This document shows positions 23,067 to 34,809 of a stretch of 64,000 nucleotides of DNA, piece after piece; within the stretch, counting starts at the first letter, position 1; every line of letters begins with the position of its first letter. The notes beneath the pieces are model-generated. The model did not search any database. It was not told the origin of the DNA and saw only the letters and a program-made list of their open reading frames with translations. Source of the stretch: Primula veris (Eukaryota > Streptophyta > Magnoliopsida > Ericales > Primulaceae). The translations under genes and the position numbers were made by a program. Location: positions 12,187,697 to 12,251,696 of the forward strand of contig OY821741.1 in the NCBI GenBank assembly GCA_963682055.1, written 5' to 3'.

Positions 23067-23910
23067 ATGAATACTCGACGAACACACCTCGATATTGTTA
23101 GTTTTAATTGCTATAAATCTCAGATTGAGCTTAAGAATGTTAATGCTGCTTTATTACATGATGAATGTATTTCTTCTATGCAAGATGAATTGAGTCAGTT
23201 TGAAAATAATGATGTATGGACTCTTGTGCCTAGGCCTGATAATAAGAATATAATTGGTACTAAATAGATTTTTAGAAATAAAACTGATGAGGATGGTATC
23301 GTTGTTAGAAATAAGGCTTGGTTAGTTGTTCAAGTTTACACTCAAGTTGAATGAATTGATTTCGATGAGATATTTGCACCTGTTCCTAGAATTGAATCTA
23401 TTAGAATGTTACTGTCATTTGCTTGCTTGTATGATTTTAAATTATTTTAACTTGATGTTAAAAGTGCTTTTCTTAATGACAATATTTTAGAAGAAGTTTT
23501 TGTTAAGCAGGCAAAAGGATTTGAACATCCTCATAAATCTGATCATGTTTTTCATTTAAAAAAAGCTTTTTATGGATTAAAACACGCTCCTAGAGCATGG
23601 TTTGATAGATTAACAAAGTTTTTGATGCAAAAAGGTTTTCTGAGAGGGGGAGTTGATAAAACATTGTTTACCAAAATAACTCCTAAGGATATTATAGTTG
23701 TTCAGATTTATGTGGATGATATTGTGTTTGGTTCTACTTCTACAAGTTATGTTGATGAGTTTATTGCTGATATGAAAAATGAATTTGAGATGAGTGGTGG
23801 TGGTGAATATAATTTCTTACTAGGTTTTCAAGTTAAGCAAAGTGATAAAGGCATATTTTTGGGTCAAAGTACGTATATATGAAATCTAGTTAAGAAATTC
23901 CAACTGCAGA
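23067..23910 (+). pseudogene. Reverse transcriptase relic, 3'-truncated
   Basis: RT copies the element's RNA into DNA. Seen: MQDELSQFENNDVWTLVPRP (start of the RT domain), a decayed FAPVARIE-type block near 23370, an AFYGLKHAPRAWFDRL block (about 23563-23610), and the catalytic IYVDDIVFG (23706-23732). Stops occur at 23265-23267 and in the 23336-23450 stretch. It reaches the KKF.L.KA block and ends at the MULE junction; no RNase H follows. Confidence 0.8.
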
Positions 23911-24689
23911 AAGCAGTGTACCCTTGACTTTAGCCTTAAGAAAAGTACATCTATGAAAAGCAAAGGATGGACATGTTTGGATCCATTGATGCAGGCACCA
24001 AATGCAAAAAAAAAAAAAAAGACTTTTAAATCTCCTATCATCATCAAGTTCCAAAACAATGCGTGTCCATGTGTTTTCAACCTTCAAAGCATCTAAATAC
24101 CCTCGAGATGGTTATAAGAATCACCAATACCTCCAAAATTAATATTCATTGTCTTCTTTACATTATCCCATGCTCTATAATAACTGACACTAAGCCCATA
24201 CTCACGTCTCAGTTTTGCAATCACTGAAAATGCTTTTAATTTTGGATCTTCTCTAACCACATATTTAACGTAATACGCCACAAGCAAGCTATTAAGTTGC
24301 TTATTGGGATCAATTGACCCCATCCTCTCACAGGTATGGACCGGGTTAAACTTGTTAATGCAAAACTGGTGATCGTGTTTCCTATAACTGGCTTTTACAT
24401 ACCAGCAACATCTTGTATCCCCCCACTTTATTAACACGATTCTTCTCCAACACTGGCTCACGCCTATCAAAATCACAATATTTGCGTAAAGATGTCCTAA
24501 ACTCATTTACTCCCCCGAAAAACACCCGACCCACATCAGTTAGCAAGTTAGACCACTCTGCTATTTTGTAAACCTTCTTAACAACAAGACTTAACTCGAC
24601 TTCCCAATCATAAGATTCATCATCAAAAGTTATACCAGTACTGGAACAATTTACTTGAATACTCAAAAAAGTATTTGCATTATCACAGA

Positions 24690-25939
24690 TGTTGAACGTT
24701 GATTCTTCAAATCAATTATTTTGATGATAACAATATTTGTAAAACATGTTAAAAGCTCGTTTTGCGTACTAATCATTCATCGAGTGTATTAAAGGTTCAA
24801 AATGATAAATTGCGAAATTACGAAGCCAATGGTTCAAGCGGAACTAAAATCGGATTAGAAACGAATTAGTTATGGGGTTTCGAGGTTTGTCGAGAAAACC
24901 GAAAACAAGCCCAGAACAAAAACGACTGATTCATAAGCTTAAACGATCGATCATTTCAGTGAAATTTTCTTCCAGTGAGCTCAACACAAAAACGACCGAT
25001 CGCAGGCTTAAAACGACCGATCGTTTTAAGTGTGATTTTCTTCCAGTGAGCAAAGAACAAAAACGACCGATCGCCAGAATCAACGACCGATCGTTTCAGT
25101 GCTGAATTCTTCCAGTGAGCCAAGATGAAAAACGACCGATCGTTTTACAGAAACGACCGATCGTTTATGTAGAATTTCAAATTCCAGCTTTTAAGCTCTT
25201 CCTGAAAATTGGGCGAACCACTGCATTAACCAGCATTCAATTCTGCCAACAACCAGCAACGGTCTGAAATTAATTGCTGAAGCTTCTCTCCCTACAAAAG
25301 GCTCCCAATCCCTTTGAAGAAAATCATCCAAGCATCCAAAACTTTTTAAGCAAATACTACTAAGAAATTCTTAAAGCTTATACTACCAAAATCTCACTTG
25401 TATTATTAAATATTCTCGAAAGTATTATTCTTGTAATTCTATAAACTTCGAGATATTATTTGTTAGTGAGTGATCAAATTTGTAAAAGAGTAATTTTATA
25501 AACTCATTTGTGAGCGAGTGAATTGGGTAGAGGCTTTTAAGCAAGTGTAGCTTAAAAGCTCTAGGTCATTTATTCGGGATACTCATATAGTGAGGGGGAG
25601 CGTAATCGGTTGATTAAGCTCGTTAAGGTGTAACCTTGAAACGAAGATTTTAGTGAAACACTCGGTAGTGAAAATACCGAGGAGAGGACGTAGGCGCGGT
25701 TTGCCGAACCTCTATAAATCTTGCGTTATTTCTTTCCCTTAACTCTTACTTTTCGTATTTATTTATCGCTTACATTTATTGCTTGCTTAGATTTATCTAG
25801 CAATAATTAGTTAACGAAAGAGTTTTTGTTATAAATATCACACATTAACCTAGTTAATAACCCATAGATTTCATTCCGCGAAAAACGTACAAAACCTTAT
25901 TCACCCCCCCTCTAAGGTTTAGACTCCTACGGACCAACA
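24690..25939 (+). mobile_element. Solo LTR (copia type) inserted in the MULE transposase
   Basis: It is bounded by TGTTGA...CCAACA and flanked by ACAGA on both sides (24685-24689 and 25940-25944). Removing it and one ACAGA restores a continuous MULE reading frame, so the borders are exact. The C-rich 'ttcaccccccctctaagg' near the right end is typical of copia 5' LTR ends, giving plus orientation. The interior is absent: it is a recombined solo LTR. It carries a tandem array with CGATCG cores (24910-25170). Confidence 0.92.
24910..25170 (+). repeat. About 65-bp tandem repeats with ACGACCGATCG cores
   Basis: Four imperfect units are delimited by CTTCCAGTGAGC, each holding two copies of ACGACCGATCG or a close variant (8 in all; the first unit is most diverged). 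It lies in the upstream third of the solo LTR, where retrotransposon enhancers usually sit. Regulatory function is inferred. Confidence 0.7.
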
Positions 25940-26209
25940 ACAGACAATTAAATCAATCAACTTTAGATTTAGGATAGTTACCAAATGCCGCATATCATTT
26001 AACTCATGGTTATTTCTCAGATAATTCTTCTCACATGACTTAACCAAATAACTAAGAGAAACAACCGTAGGATTAAGATGAAACCTATCACACACGACAT
26101 GAACAAGATAAATAAAAGAAGTCTCTTTGTATAGAGTAAAAGAAACCTTCTCGTCTGTAAACATGCAATACAAGACCAAATAATATGTATCCATAATCTT
26201 CTTCATATA

Positions 26210-27590
26210 GACAACAATCTAATAAGAAAACTAGAAAATGTTGATGATATAAATAGTAACTGACAATCAAATGGCAAATCTGAAATAATTAATAACCTGC
26301 TTCATATAGTCTATCTAATAAGCAAACTAGAAGATGTTGATAATATAAATGGTAACTAACAATCTAATGACAATTAATAACCTGTTTTATATAGACAATC
26401 TAATAAGAAATTTATAAAAATATGATACAATAGATGCTGAAAACACAATTAAATGCACTAATTGACAGTGTAATTAACGATGTAATTATTCAAAACTATT
26501 AACATGTGTTAGATTGCGTATTAGATTGTGTATCAGATTGTCAATTAAAACAGTGTTTCATATATACAATCTAATAAGAATACTGAAAAAACATAAATGA
26601 CAATCTAATAATAATCTGAAAACAATTAATCACCGGTTTTATGTAAACAATCTAATAAGAAATTCATCACAAATACAAAACAATTAAATCTAGAAAATAC
26701 AATTAATACCACTGCTTAAAATAGAGAATCCAGCAAGAAATTTATGACAATCTGATACAATTAATACTTAAAAATACAATTAATAACCTATTACATATAA
26801 CAATCCCATAAGAAAATTAAAACACATTGATGATATAATAGAAACTGATAAAATTATTAGAAATTTATGTCGATCTGATAAATTTGATGCTAAAAACACT
26901 TTTAATAACCTAATTGAAAGTATAAATAATGGTCTAATTAATCATAACTAATGAGTACTGACAATCTAATTTGCAATAAAAATAAAATAATCTTAATAAT
27001 AATAAACAAGTGTTTTAAAATAAAAAACACACATAGTTATAATTAACAAATTAAAAGACACTGACGTTATAATTAAAAAAACAGATATAATAACTTAATT
27101 GACAATCTAAATAACAGTCTAATTAACCATGACTAATGGTTGCTGACAATATAGTTTGCAATAAAAATAAATAAACTTAATAATAAATAGGTATTTTAAA
27201 ATAAAACAATAATTGAATGTACGATTAAAAGAATACCTCTAATTAGATTGTAGAGTGAGATGAAGAAGGAGATAAGACCATAGAGAGAGAGCACGCCAAA
27301 GATCTGATCACGACGGAGTTACGTCGGAGGCTGCGGTAGTGGTGGAGAATAGCGGGCGACAGAAGATGGGTTTTCTAGAGAGAGAGAGAAACTGTTATGA
27401 GCTAAAATAGAAGGGTAACGTGATAAAAAAGAATTTGGACCATTTTTATATTTAGCATAGGTGGTACCAAAAACAAATTAAAATATTAAAAAATATAACT
27501 TATGCTAATAAAAATTACAACTGGGACTAAAATCTAATAATAATCTTTAAGTGGTACCGGTCTCCAATTTGTTCCAAAAGATATAGTAGA
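26210..27590 (-). mobile_element. 5' subterminal and terminal region of the MULE
   Basis: Between the transposase start and the outer end is an AT-rich region with many CAATCTAATA motifs in both orientations (26260-27180), then a GA-rich leader-like stretch (27240-27420). The terminal block at 27452-27560 contains 'aggtggtaccaaaa', 'cttatgctaataaaaa' and 'gtggtacc', and recurs at 56846-56980. I take the shared block as the MULE end. The exact border and its target duplication are not determined. Confidence 0.6.
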
Positions 27591-27599
27591 AAATTGACT

Positions 27600-28860
27600 T
27601 TTCGGGTGTCCATGATTGTATCTTAAACCCGGGGTATTTTTGATTAAAAATGACAAATATATGGGGGCATTTGATTTTTATTCAAACTGCAGGGTGTTTA
27701 GATGATTACTATTGCAATATAGTTAAGTAAGTTTTAGGGTGAGTTACCAGTAGTACATAAAAGATTGGGCTGAATCGATTTAATCCTTATGTTTTTCACA
27801 TTAAACGCGATATACTCCTTGATCATGATAAATAATAAATTTAGTCCCAAATTTTGTAATGGCAAGTGGCAACTGAGCAATAGGTCTCATTTATTAGACC
27901 TTAATGGGAAAAAAAATTGTTTCTTTGATTTATTTAGTAATTTTCAAATTGTTTTGCAAATTGTAAATCGGGTCTATAATACGCGAGATTAGGTAATGAG
28001 CTAGGTATAGATAGTCGGGGGTTACAGTGCTTCCCATTTTAGTATGACTAAAATATTTAAATTTAGCGTTTCAAACCCATCCATACTACAAAAACGCATA
28101 TAGAGTATGACAAAAAAAACATATATAATATCATTCCTTCATTTGAAGTTATTTGTAACGTCTCTGTGCGAGATCCAACCAGCTCCAAGGAGGGTAAATA
28201 TGAGGAACACTAACTCCGAGAAGAATAACTAGGAATAGAATAAAAAGTACTACGACACCCTACATAATTACAAGATTTCAGCATTCCGCATAATTACAAA
28301 AATATAATCTTGCCCCACCCATATCCAAATATTGTTGCCACCCTGTCAGCTCCAAGTGCCTAGGGAGTCATGATGCTAGTTTATATTGTTCTTTTATTAT
28401 AAACAATAAGACAAAATATATATATTTGTATCTTGTAATTGGATTAATTTGCTATACTAAATTTAAACCTTGTACTACTTAAATTTTAAATGAATATGTA
28501 TCTAAGTACCGAGTACTGTTCCGATATCATGTAAGTATCCGGTACAGTAAACTTGTGGAGACTTCCTTCTCCACACCCTAATAACATTAACAAGGTGACG
28601 TTGGAATATGTGTTTTAATTGTCTTATTAATAAAAGAACACTCAACTTGGAATCATTTACTTAATAATAAAATAACACTCAACTTGGAATCATTTACTTA
28701 ATAATAAAAGAACAATCAACTTGGAATCATTGACTTAGTTTGTATCCTTAATCTTCATATAAACAAAATTCCACCGAACCTTAACCAACTCTTTGCAAAA
28801 AGTGGGAAGAAATATGGATTACAAAAACTTCTGGTACGGGTAATAGTTATTACTTGCTTA
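27600..28860. other. Noncoding sequence
   Basis: No recognised gene. A short tandem repeat of 'aataataaaagaacaatcaacttggaatcatt'-type units (two to three copies, about 28618-28735) is the only structure seen. Confidence 0.4.
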
Positions 28861-28867
28861 AAAAACG

Positions 28868-29356
28868 AGGTTTTATACGTTTAATGCACAAAACTATGCA
28901 TTTTTAACGATTTAGTTACTCACTTTCAATTTTTCCAATTTAGATAGCACACTATAAGAAAATTTCCAATTTAGATATCACACTATAAAAACTTTCCAAT
29001 TTAAGTACCAATCAATCACGGAATTCTGTCACGTGACAGCATGTGTTTGATAAACGTTAACGTGATAGGGTAATTTTGTCATTCCCTCTAATTTCATATA
29101 TAACAAGAATCAGTACATAGTTCAATTTGAGGGGAAAACGTTGTTATAGAATAATATATTTTGGTACAGAATGACAAAATTACACTCTCACGTTCAAGTT
29201 TATCAAGAACGTGTTGTCATGTGACATGATTCCGTGATTAATTTAGACAGTGGTACCTAAATTGAACAATTTATTATAGTGTGCTACTCAAATTGAAAAA
29301 TTTGAAAGATGGATAAACAATTCGTTAAAAATAATATAGTTTGGTGTACTAAACCT
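28868..29356. mobile_element. Foldback MITE with arms of about 220 bp
   Basis: The left arm (28868 to about 29085) and right arm (about 29170-29356) are imperfect inverted repeats. They share AGGTTT/AAACCT at the tips and internal landmarks 'ttttaacga', 'tagcacactata', 'aatcacggaat', 'gtcacgtgaca' and 'ttttgtcatt'. A central 85-bp spacer separates them. No coding capacity. A target duplication could not be fixed, so the superfamily is open. Confidence 0.72.
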
Positions 29357-29359
29357 ATT

Positions 29360-30145
29360 TTTTTCTCTTAAAAAAATTCATATTTATTTTGTCAAAAGTT
29401 TATCTTATGTCACATTTGTTACAAAAATTCTGTTTTCACTACATTACTTTGATCGACCTTTTATATATGCACATTTATTTAGTTCGTGCTCAACTGTAGT
29501 TGTACTAATTTGTTATCCTTTGAAAACCGCCAGCTAGAGTTTGTTCATTTAGTAGGGTTTTAACAAATTTTAGTCGCGTTTTTGAGTTAAACCCTTTACT
29601 GTCACAGTATTCCTTCACAAATTCAGATTTTGATTATGGACGACAAATTCAGTGATAGATTAACTTAATTAAATCAATTAGAGTACTACAAAGTTAAGAG
29701 CAGCACGTAGTGTAGTTGACCCCAATTTCGCCGAACTGTGTGTGAATAAGTAAGGTGATTGTTAATCTGTAATTAATGTAAAATTGTAGGATAACAATGA
29801 ACTTGTCATATATGATATCGAGTGGTTTGTGAGCTCCTCGCAAAAATTAGAGTATCTTCAGAAATGGTGGCTTTTGATTTTCTTGTTTTATGCTGTTTAA
29901 ATCAACTAAGTTCTTACCAGTAAAATAATAGGTATTCTGCAAAAGAAGCGATTCCTTTATAGGCCAACAAGGTCGGCCCGTATTTTGATTCTAGGTAAAA
30001 ATCTCAAGTCCTCAATCTTTTAGACATGGATAAAACTCTTTTGTTCAAAATGAATAGTTCGTTTAAAGGATTGTTTGAGTTTACTTACTTCAATATGTTA
30101 CCAAATTGTAATGATAAATAAGACTAAGAATCTAAGATCAAATTG
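29360..30145. other. Noncoding sequence with a doubtful exon-like piece
   Basis: Around 29690-29752 a frame reads EYYKVKSS and, after a shift, SVVDPNFAELCVNK before a GT-poor border. The family was not recognised. Otherwise no feature. Confidence 0.3.
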
Positions 30146-30150
30146 CTAAT

Positions 30151-30560
30151 GAAGCTAAATTCTTCCTTTCGTCCAATTCAACAAATCACAGTGAAACTTA
30201 TGCATGTTACGACTATCCGTTCCGTTACTCAGGTTTTTTTCTCTACCTTCTTTTAAGAGATTTCAGGTTTCCTTTTTCACACGAACATTGTGGTTTTTTT
30301 TAATTGATTCAATTCAATGAGAGATCATGTGAAAGAGAAGAAACAAACTTTAGGTGAATCTTTGAACGGAGATCGTCTTGTGTCCTCTCCGTACAAACTC
30401 GAGTTTCTTGTAAACTAAAAATCTCAAATTGCATGTTCAAGGAAACTTAACAGAGAAGAAGTTTCAAAATTCCGTTTGGCAATTGAGCAAGAGTATTATA
30501 TACAGCTGTACTACGATGATTTACCAGTTTGGGTCTATAATCGAAAAGAGACTGAATAAC
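30151..30560 (+). pseudogene. TM9SF / EMP70 (transmembrane nine) N-terminal fragment
   Basis: TM9SF (TMN, EMP70) proteins are Golgi/endosomal nine-pass membrane proteins with a large lumenal N-domain. Two exon relics are seen. 30151-30231 holds SETYACYDYPF, matching the family's N-P-x-E-T-Y...YYDLPFC block, then a GT donor. About 30324-30560 holds HVKEKKQTLGESLNGDRLVS, YKLEF, an in-frame TAA, then REEVSKFRLAIEQEYYIQLY and DDLPVW, the characteristic YYDDLP.W motif. The following GFIGK motif is corrupted and the frame closes soon after. No membrane segments follow, so only the lumenal part was duplicated here. Confidence 0.75.
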
Positions 30561-30771
30561 GTAAATTGAATGATTTTTATTATCTGAATAGTTCAAACCG
30601 TTACACACACAGGTATTTATACTAAATAGAAAGAAACTGAAACTATGGGCAATTACTTGCAGCTAAGTAACTGTTCCCAATTTAGCGGTTGATCCAAAAT
30701 GACGTGGCATCATCTGGATCTCCCATCTAATCAACCGCTGGTTACAAGGGTACATATTAAAGTAATCATAC

Positions 30772-33067
30772 TGTCATGTCCCGGATTTTGGATAAACCCG
30801 TCTTCTGAATGGAAATTATAATAAAAAAATATTTAAATGACAAAACATGCGAAATCATTCGAAAACACATTAAATAAAAATCAAACGGATCCTTCACGAC
30901 ATGCCGATAATCATATTTGAGTCACTATTGGCCTAAAGGTAGTCAACAACGCTCATATATGAAGATACACAAAGAAAGCAATTTAAATAAAAAGGAATTT
31001 ATAGAAATTTTGGCATTATGTTTGCGTATCTATTTGTTTCCACAAAAATCAACATGTCCAAATAACACGATATAGATAATTAAAAGTCGCCAACGCAATA
31101 TTTTTAAAACCAATCCAACAATGAAAAAAAATGTCACGTCCAACCCAGCTAACCATAAAGATCCAAAACACATGGTCAAAAATAAATAAGGTACGAATAA
31201 AGTATTTATGCAAATAACGAACAAACTCGCGATAAACGCTTATTAGGCCAAGATGGCTCAACTAAATAAATAATCCCAACATGAATAAAAAGTCTAACAT
31301 GCGCGCGATCAAGTGGAACCCGATAACTGAGCCATTAGCAATCACTCTAAATTTCGTCACGGTTTAAGTCGGTACATGTACGTCGATAGAAAACAAAACA
31401 TACAGGAAACAAATAAAGGAGGTAAGAAAACAATCTCGTCTTAAAAGCGGCGTATGATACTAAGCACGCACACACAATCCTAACATGGCAAATATATTAT
31501 CATGATAAATAATGACAAGACAAGTGCATGGAAAATATAACCAACTCAATAACTCACACATTCACAATAAATGAACAAATAAACAAGGTTTAAATAAATT
31601 AATTAAGATAATCAAAATAAAACTCAACGAAAACAAAGTCGGGATTGGTCACATACGTACCCACCTTTAGAGCCACTACTCAAGGACCCATAATACAATG
31701 GTACCCCCACCCACACTCTGACACTAGCGTATGTGACTAGAGATATGGGGCCAGTTTTAAGTGCACTACCCCTATGGTACCGATATATCTAATACTTGCG
31801 TAAATTTTCGGTCCCTCACCGTAAGCCTCCGGGGCTCATCCTTAAATACACAATGGTACAAATGTACCAACCTTTGTAGCCACTGCTTAGGGACCCATCA
31901 TACAATGATACCCCACCCACATTGGTACTACAATCCCATATATATATATACACACACACATATAAAGACTCCAAAAGTGCGAAAACAGTAAAGTCCACAC
32001 ACTGAAAATAGTACACAACACTTTGTAATGTTACAATTAATTAGTTATCGAATGTCACTTGAAACAAATCATTTTGATAATAGTGCCACCATAAAAGTAT
32101 ACACACTGTCACCACCTTCACAATTCTCAAATGTTTAATTTATATCACATTTTAACAAATTATGTTCTAAGTATAGTAAATATAAAATCACTACTCAGTA
32201 TAATGCAAATACACCACCATATTTGTTATAACAACATATATAAATATCTGAACCTAAATTAACATGCAACAAAGAACACACAAATCCCGCTTTTAAAGAA
32301 AAATCATATTCCTCCTTCTTACCGAAACAAACAAGAGCTCGTTTGTCAAAATATCCCAAACTCGAGCAAAATACCCACCAAACAATATAACAAGATCTGG
32401 ACAGCCTACTACTTGGGCTCAAACAGCCCCTAAACGATATTAAAACGAGCTACGAATTAATAAAACTTATATAAATTCGGATTATTAATAAAATACTAAA
32501 ACTGGGTTTTTATAAAAGTGGAAATCAGAGGAGCAGACTTATACATATAGATGATATTGAAGAGTAGATTAAGAAAATGTATTTAATTATAAAAATCAGA
32601 CTCCGAATGAACCCCAAAACACACGAGACGTCGCTGCTTAAAGAAATAAAAAAAATCCTCCGACCACCTGCGATCGTCCGACAGATCAGAGCTGGTCGCT
32701 GGGCTGATTAACGGACTGGTCAACGTCGGTCAACCCTCTCTCCCCCTCCGCTGACAATCTCTCTCTTTAGAGTGTTTATAACTATATATATGTGTATATG
32801 TGCGGCGTATATGTATGTATTATAATATGTATAATGTATGTTGTATATATATATTTAGGTTTTAGTTTAATTACTTTAATAACTAGTCCAGTTATTTATT
32901 AAATAATACAAATCACACCCACAACTATTATATGCACAGTATTAAATATCACATACATACCTACATATACGTACATTTCACACAAATACGTAATTACACA
33001 TAAAACAAAATATCACTATGTTATTAATAAAATTAATAATAAACTACAAAATTTCTGAGGCGTAACA
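30772..33067 (-). mobile_element. 2.3-kb LTR-like insertion (gypsy-type solo LTR)
   Basis: The plus strand starts TGTCATGTCCCGG and ends GGCGTAACA; read on the minus strand this is TGTTACGCC...ACATGACA, the TG...CA form of many plant gypsy LTRs. The flanks CATAC (30767-30771) and CCTAC (33068-33072) are a target duplication with one change. A duplicate of the flanking DNA near 60060 lacks the insert and reads 'aatcatacggt' across the join. No coding frame was found inside. An internal segment with 'gccact', 'ggacccat' and 'acaatg' is present twice (31653-31735 and 31859-31934). Confidence 0.82.
32775..32860. repeat. TA/TG-rich simple repeat
   Basis: Mixed (TA)n and TATG repeats inside the LTR-like insertion. 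They may represent an LTR promoter-rich zone but show no clean TATA context. Confidence 0.5.
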
Positions 33068-33540
33068 CCTACGGTCATAATAAATCCTTTAATAATATTA
33101 AAACACTTAGACATAATAATAAAACATAAAACACAATCGTCATCTCTCTCTTCTTCCTTAGCTGCTGTAATGACGAATTAGGTCTTCTGCTTCTCTTTCA
33201 TAGTTCTACTATTAATGAGGTCCTCTGCGATAGAAACACACTACGGTTCAGAGACTACGTACAACAGCAGAGGATTTTCATTCTGTACAGTTGAGCTACA
33301 GGTACGAATATAATTTCGAAAATCCTCATCGGTTATTAATTTGGGAGCGATGTTTTCACGAACTGGGACACCTACAAGATGAAAAGCTTGTACAGATAGA
33401 TCCAATTCCTAAGTCACTCGGCGATACAGGGCTCGAATCTTTGCAGGACAAGTTGGCTGCAGAAACTCTTTTGATTCACCTTTATAATCAGTTCTTATCT
33501 TCACCGAGGCTCCGGATCGAGCTGTAGAAACAAAATTTGC
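33068..33540 (+). other. Duplicated segment with unrecognised 78-codon frame
   Basis: A frame at 33291-33527 encodes YEYNFENPHRLLIWERCFHE...LGHLQDEKLVQIDPIPKSLG and ends with LSSPRLRIEL. A second copy at 60281-60469 keeps the frame without stops over its first 52 codons, with mostly conservative changes, then diverges. The frame starts after an AG like a splice acceptor. The protein family was not recognised. It could be a captured exon. Confidence 0.4.
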
Positions 33541-33839
33541 AACCAAACAAATTTCTCAAGTTATGGTTATACTAATAATTTTTTTTTGCCTTATATAGCC
33601 TCGGAAATTTGTTTTTTAGCCACAATAGTTACACCATATATTACAAAATTCAAACCAAAAAATTTAAACAACTACAGTGTATAGGAATACACATACGCGA
33701 AGCTGCAAGCAAACAATGTCTTAGTTAACATAAGTTGACCCCCCAATTTATTCTTGAGCTACAATCATAATACCATATATTACAAAATGAAAAACAAGAA
33801 TAAGACAACTATACATGCAAACACAAATCTAGCTTATTT

Positions 33840-34090
33840 TTATCATCTAGGTCACCTACAAGAGTTGTACCATCTAAGACGTTTCACGGGTGATTTTTTT
33901 ACCTGTAGTCTCTTGTGTTGCTGAAGGCCGTCCTCCTGTAGATTGAAGGAATGAAGACCAAATTCCTGTGGAAACCGAAGACGATGAAGCTGAAGGCTCT
34001 GATGATGACGAAGGCTCTGATGATGATGAAGGCTCTTCATCACTGCCTCCGTAGTCATCAGGGCTAATATCGTATGTGCTACAAATTTTC
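33840..34090 (-). other. Serine-rich exon-like segment, unrecognised
   Basis: On the minus strand one frame reads YDISPDDYGGSDEE, then SSSSEPSSSS repeats, and ends KKITRETS before a stop near 33870. The repetition (TCATCATCAGAGCCT type) is also a short tandem repeat. It resembles a disordered protein tail, but I cannot name the family. Confidence 0.3.
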
Positions 34091-34328
34091 TCTAATTCGC
34101 TTCAAAAATGCAAAACAAAAACAGTCAGTTGATAGCCAAATCAATATAACATCCTAACATGGTCATTGATAAACTTATTGTCAAAAAGTAAAACTCAAAT
34201 CAAGTAACTTCATCAACTCGTCAGACTAAACCCGGTGTTGAATAAGTAAATTATCAATCAACTATAATCTTCTGAAATAACCTCTCTTTTTCATTTAGTT
34301 ATTTATACTAAAATTATCGGTTGTTACA

Positions 34329-34365
34329 ACCTTCCCACCTTAAAAAGAATTTCGTCCCGAAATTC
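34329..34365 (-). other. Gypsy-type 3' end relic (polypurine tract and LTR start)
   Basis: On the minus strand 'GGGACGAAATTC' is followed by a short spacer, AAGGTGGGAAGG and TGTAACAACC (34328 leftward). That is the order seen at the end of many plant gypsy pol genes: frame end, polypurine tract, 3' LTR start. The far LTR end was not located. The pol side is unrecognisable or displaced by the copia insertion at 34810. Confidence 0.45.
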
Positions 34366-34809
34366 AAATCAAAGCTCTATAAAAATGGTCAACCACTCAA
34401 AATTAAAATCTACACAAAAGCCAAAAGAATCAGCTAACAATTGTATTGCATATCTGTATACTAACTTCAAGTTAAAGGAGGCCCTTTCTTTTGTACAAGC
34501 AATACCTGAGAAACGACCGCAAGATACTATAGATAATCAATCAAACAAAATAGGCTACAAAATGGTGTGAAGAAGTTCATAGATATGACCATTAGGGTAT
34601 TGCTTGCTGGTAAATGATGAGTCCCGACTAAGAAACCTTTTAAGTTCTCTTTTTCAATTAATAACAAAGAAGCAATCATAGAAATTACAAAACTCAAACA
34701 GGGCACTTGAATACAACTTGAAGCTACTGCCTCATAGCTTTAATATGTTGATGCTACTGCCTAATTAAGCTTTTCTCGTCCTAGATATACAACATGTACA
34801 CAAAGTTAA

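Larger units (their letters stand above)
19461..23910 (+). mobile_element. Truncated Sirevirus-like copia element
   Basis: A 5' LTR (19461 to about 20220) is joined directly to mid-gag sequence, so the primer-binding site and first part of gag are deleted. gag, integrase and RT regions follow in order on the plus strand. The element stops inside RT at about 23892-23918, where minus-strand MULE sequence begins. RNase H, polypurine tract and 3' LTR are lost. Assignment to the Sirevirus-like group rests on the gag CCHC context, the long acidic/coiled-coil gag C-terminus and the LTR palindromes. Confidence 0.8.
23913..26206 (-). pseudogene. MuDR-like (MULE) transposase, truncated and interrupted
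   Basis: MULE transposases cut and paste Mutator-like elements with a DDE nuclease. Reading leftward: an N-terminal PB1-like segment (26206 to 25945) continues in the same frame beyond the solo LTR (24690-25939). The MuDR DNA-binding region (EFRTSLRKYCDFDRREPVLEKN) is followed, after a frameshift near 24415, by WYVKASYRKHDHQFCINKF and the HTC element. Then come AKLRREYGLSVSYYRAWDN and, after another shift near 24095, the KVENTWTRIVLELD block. The DDE start (FLKAKVKGTLLSAVG, expected IDG read as IDV) abuts the copia RT relic. The rest of the catalytic core, SWIM finger and left TIR are missing. A 17-A run at 24005-24021 adds a further break. Confidence 0.8.
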
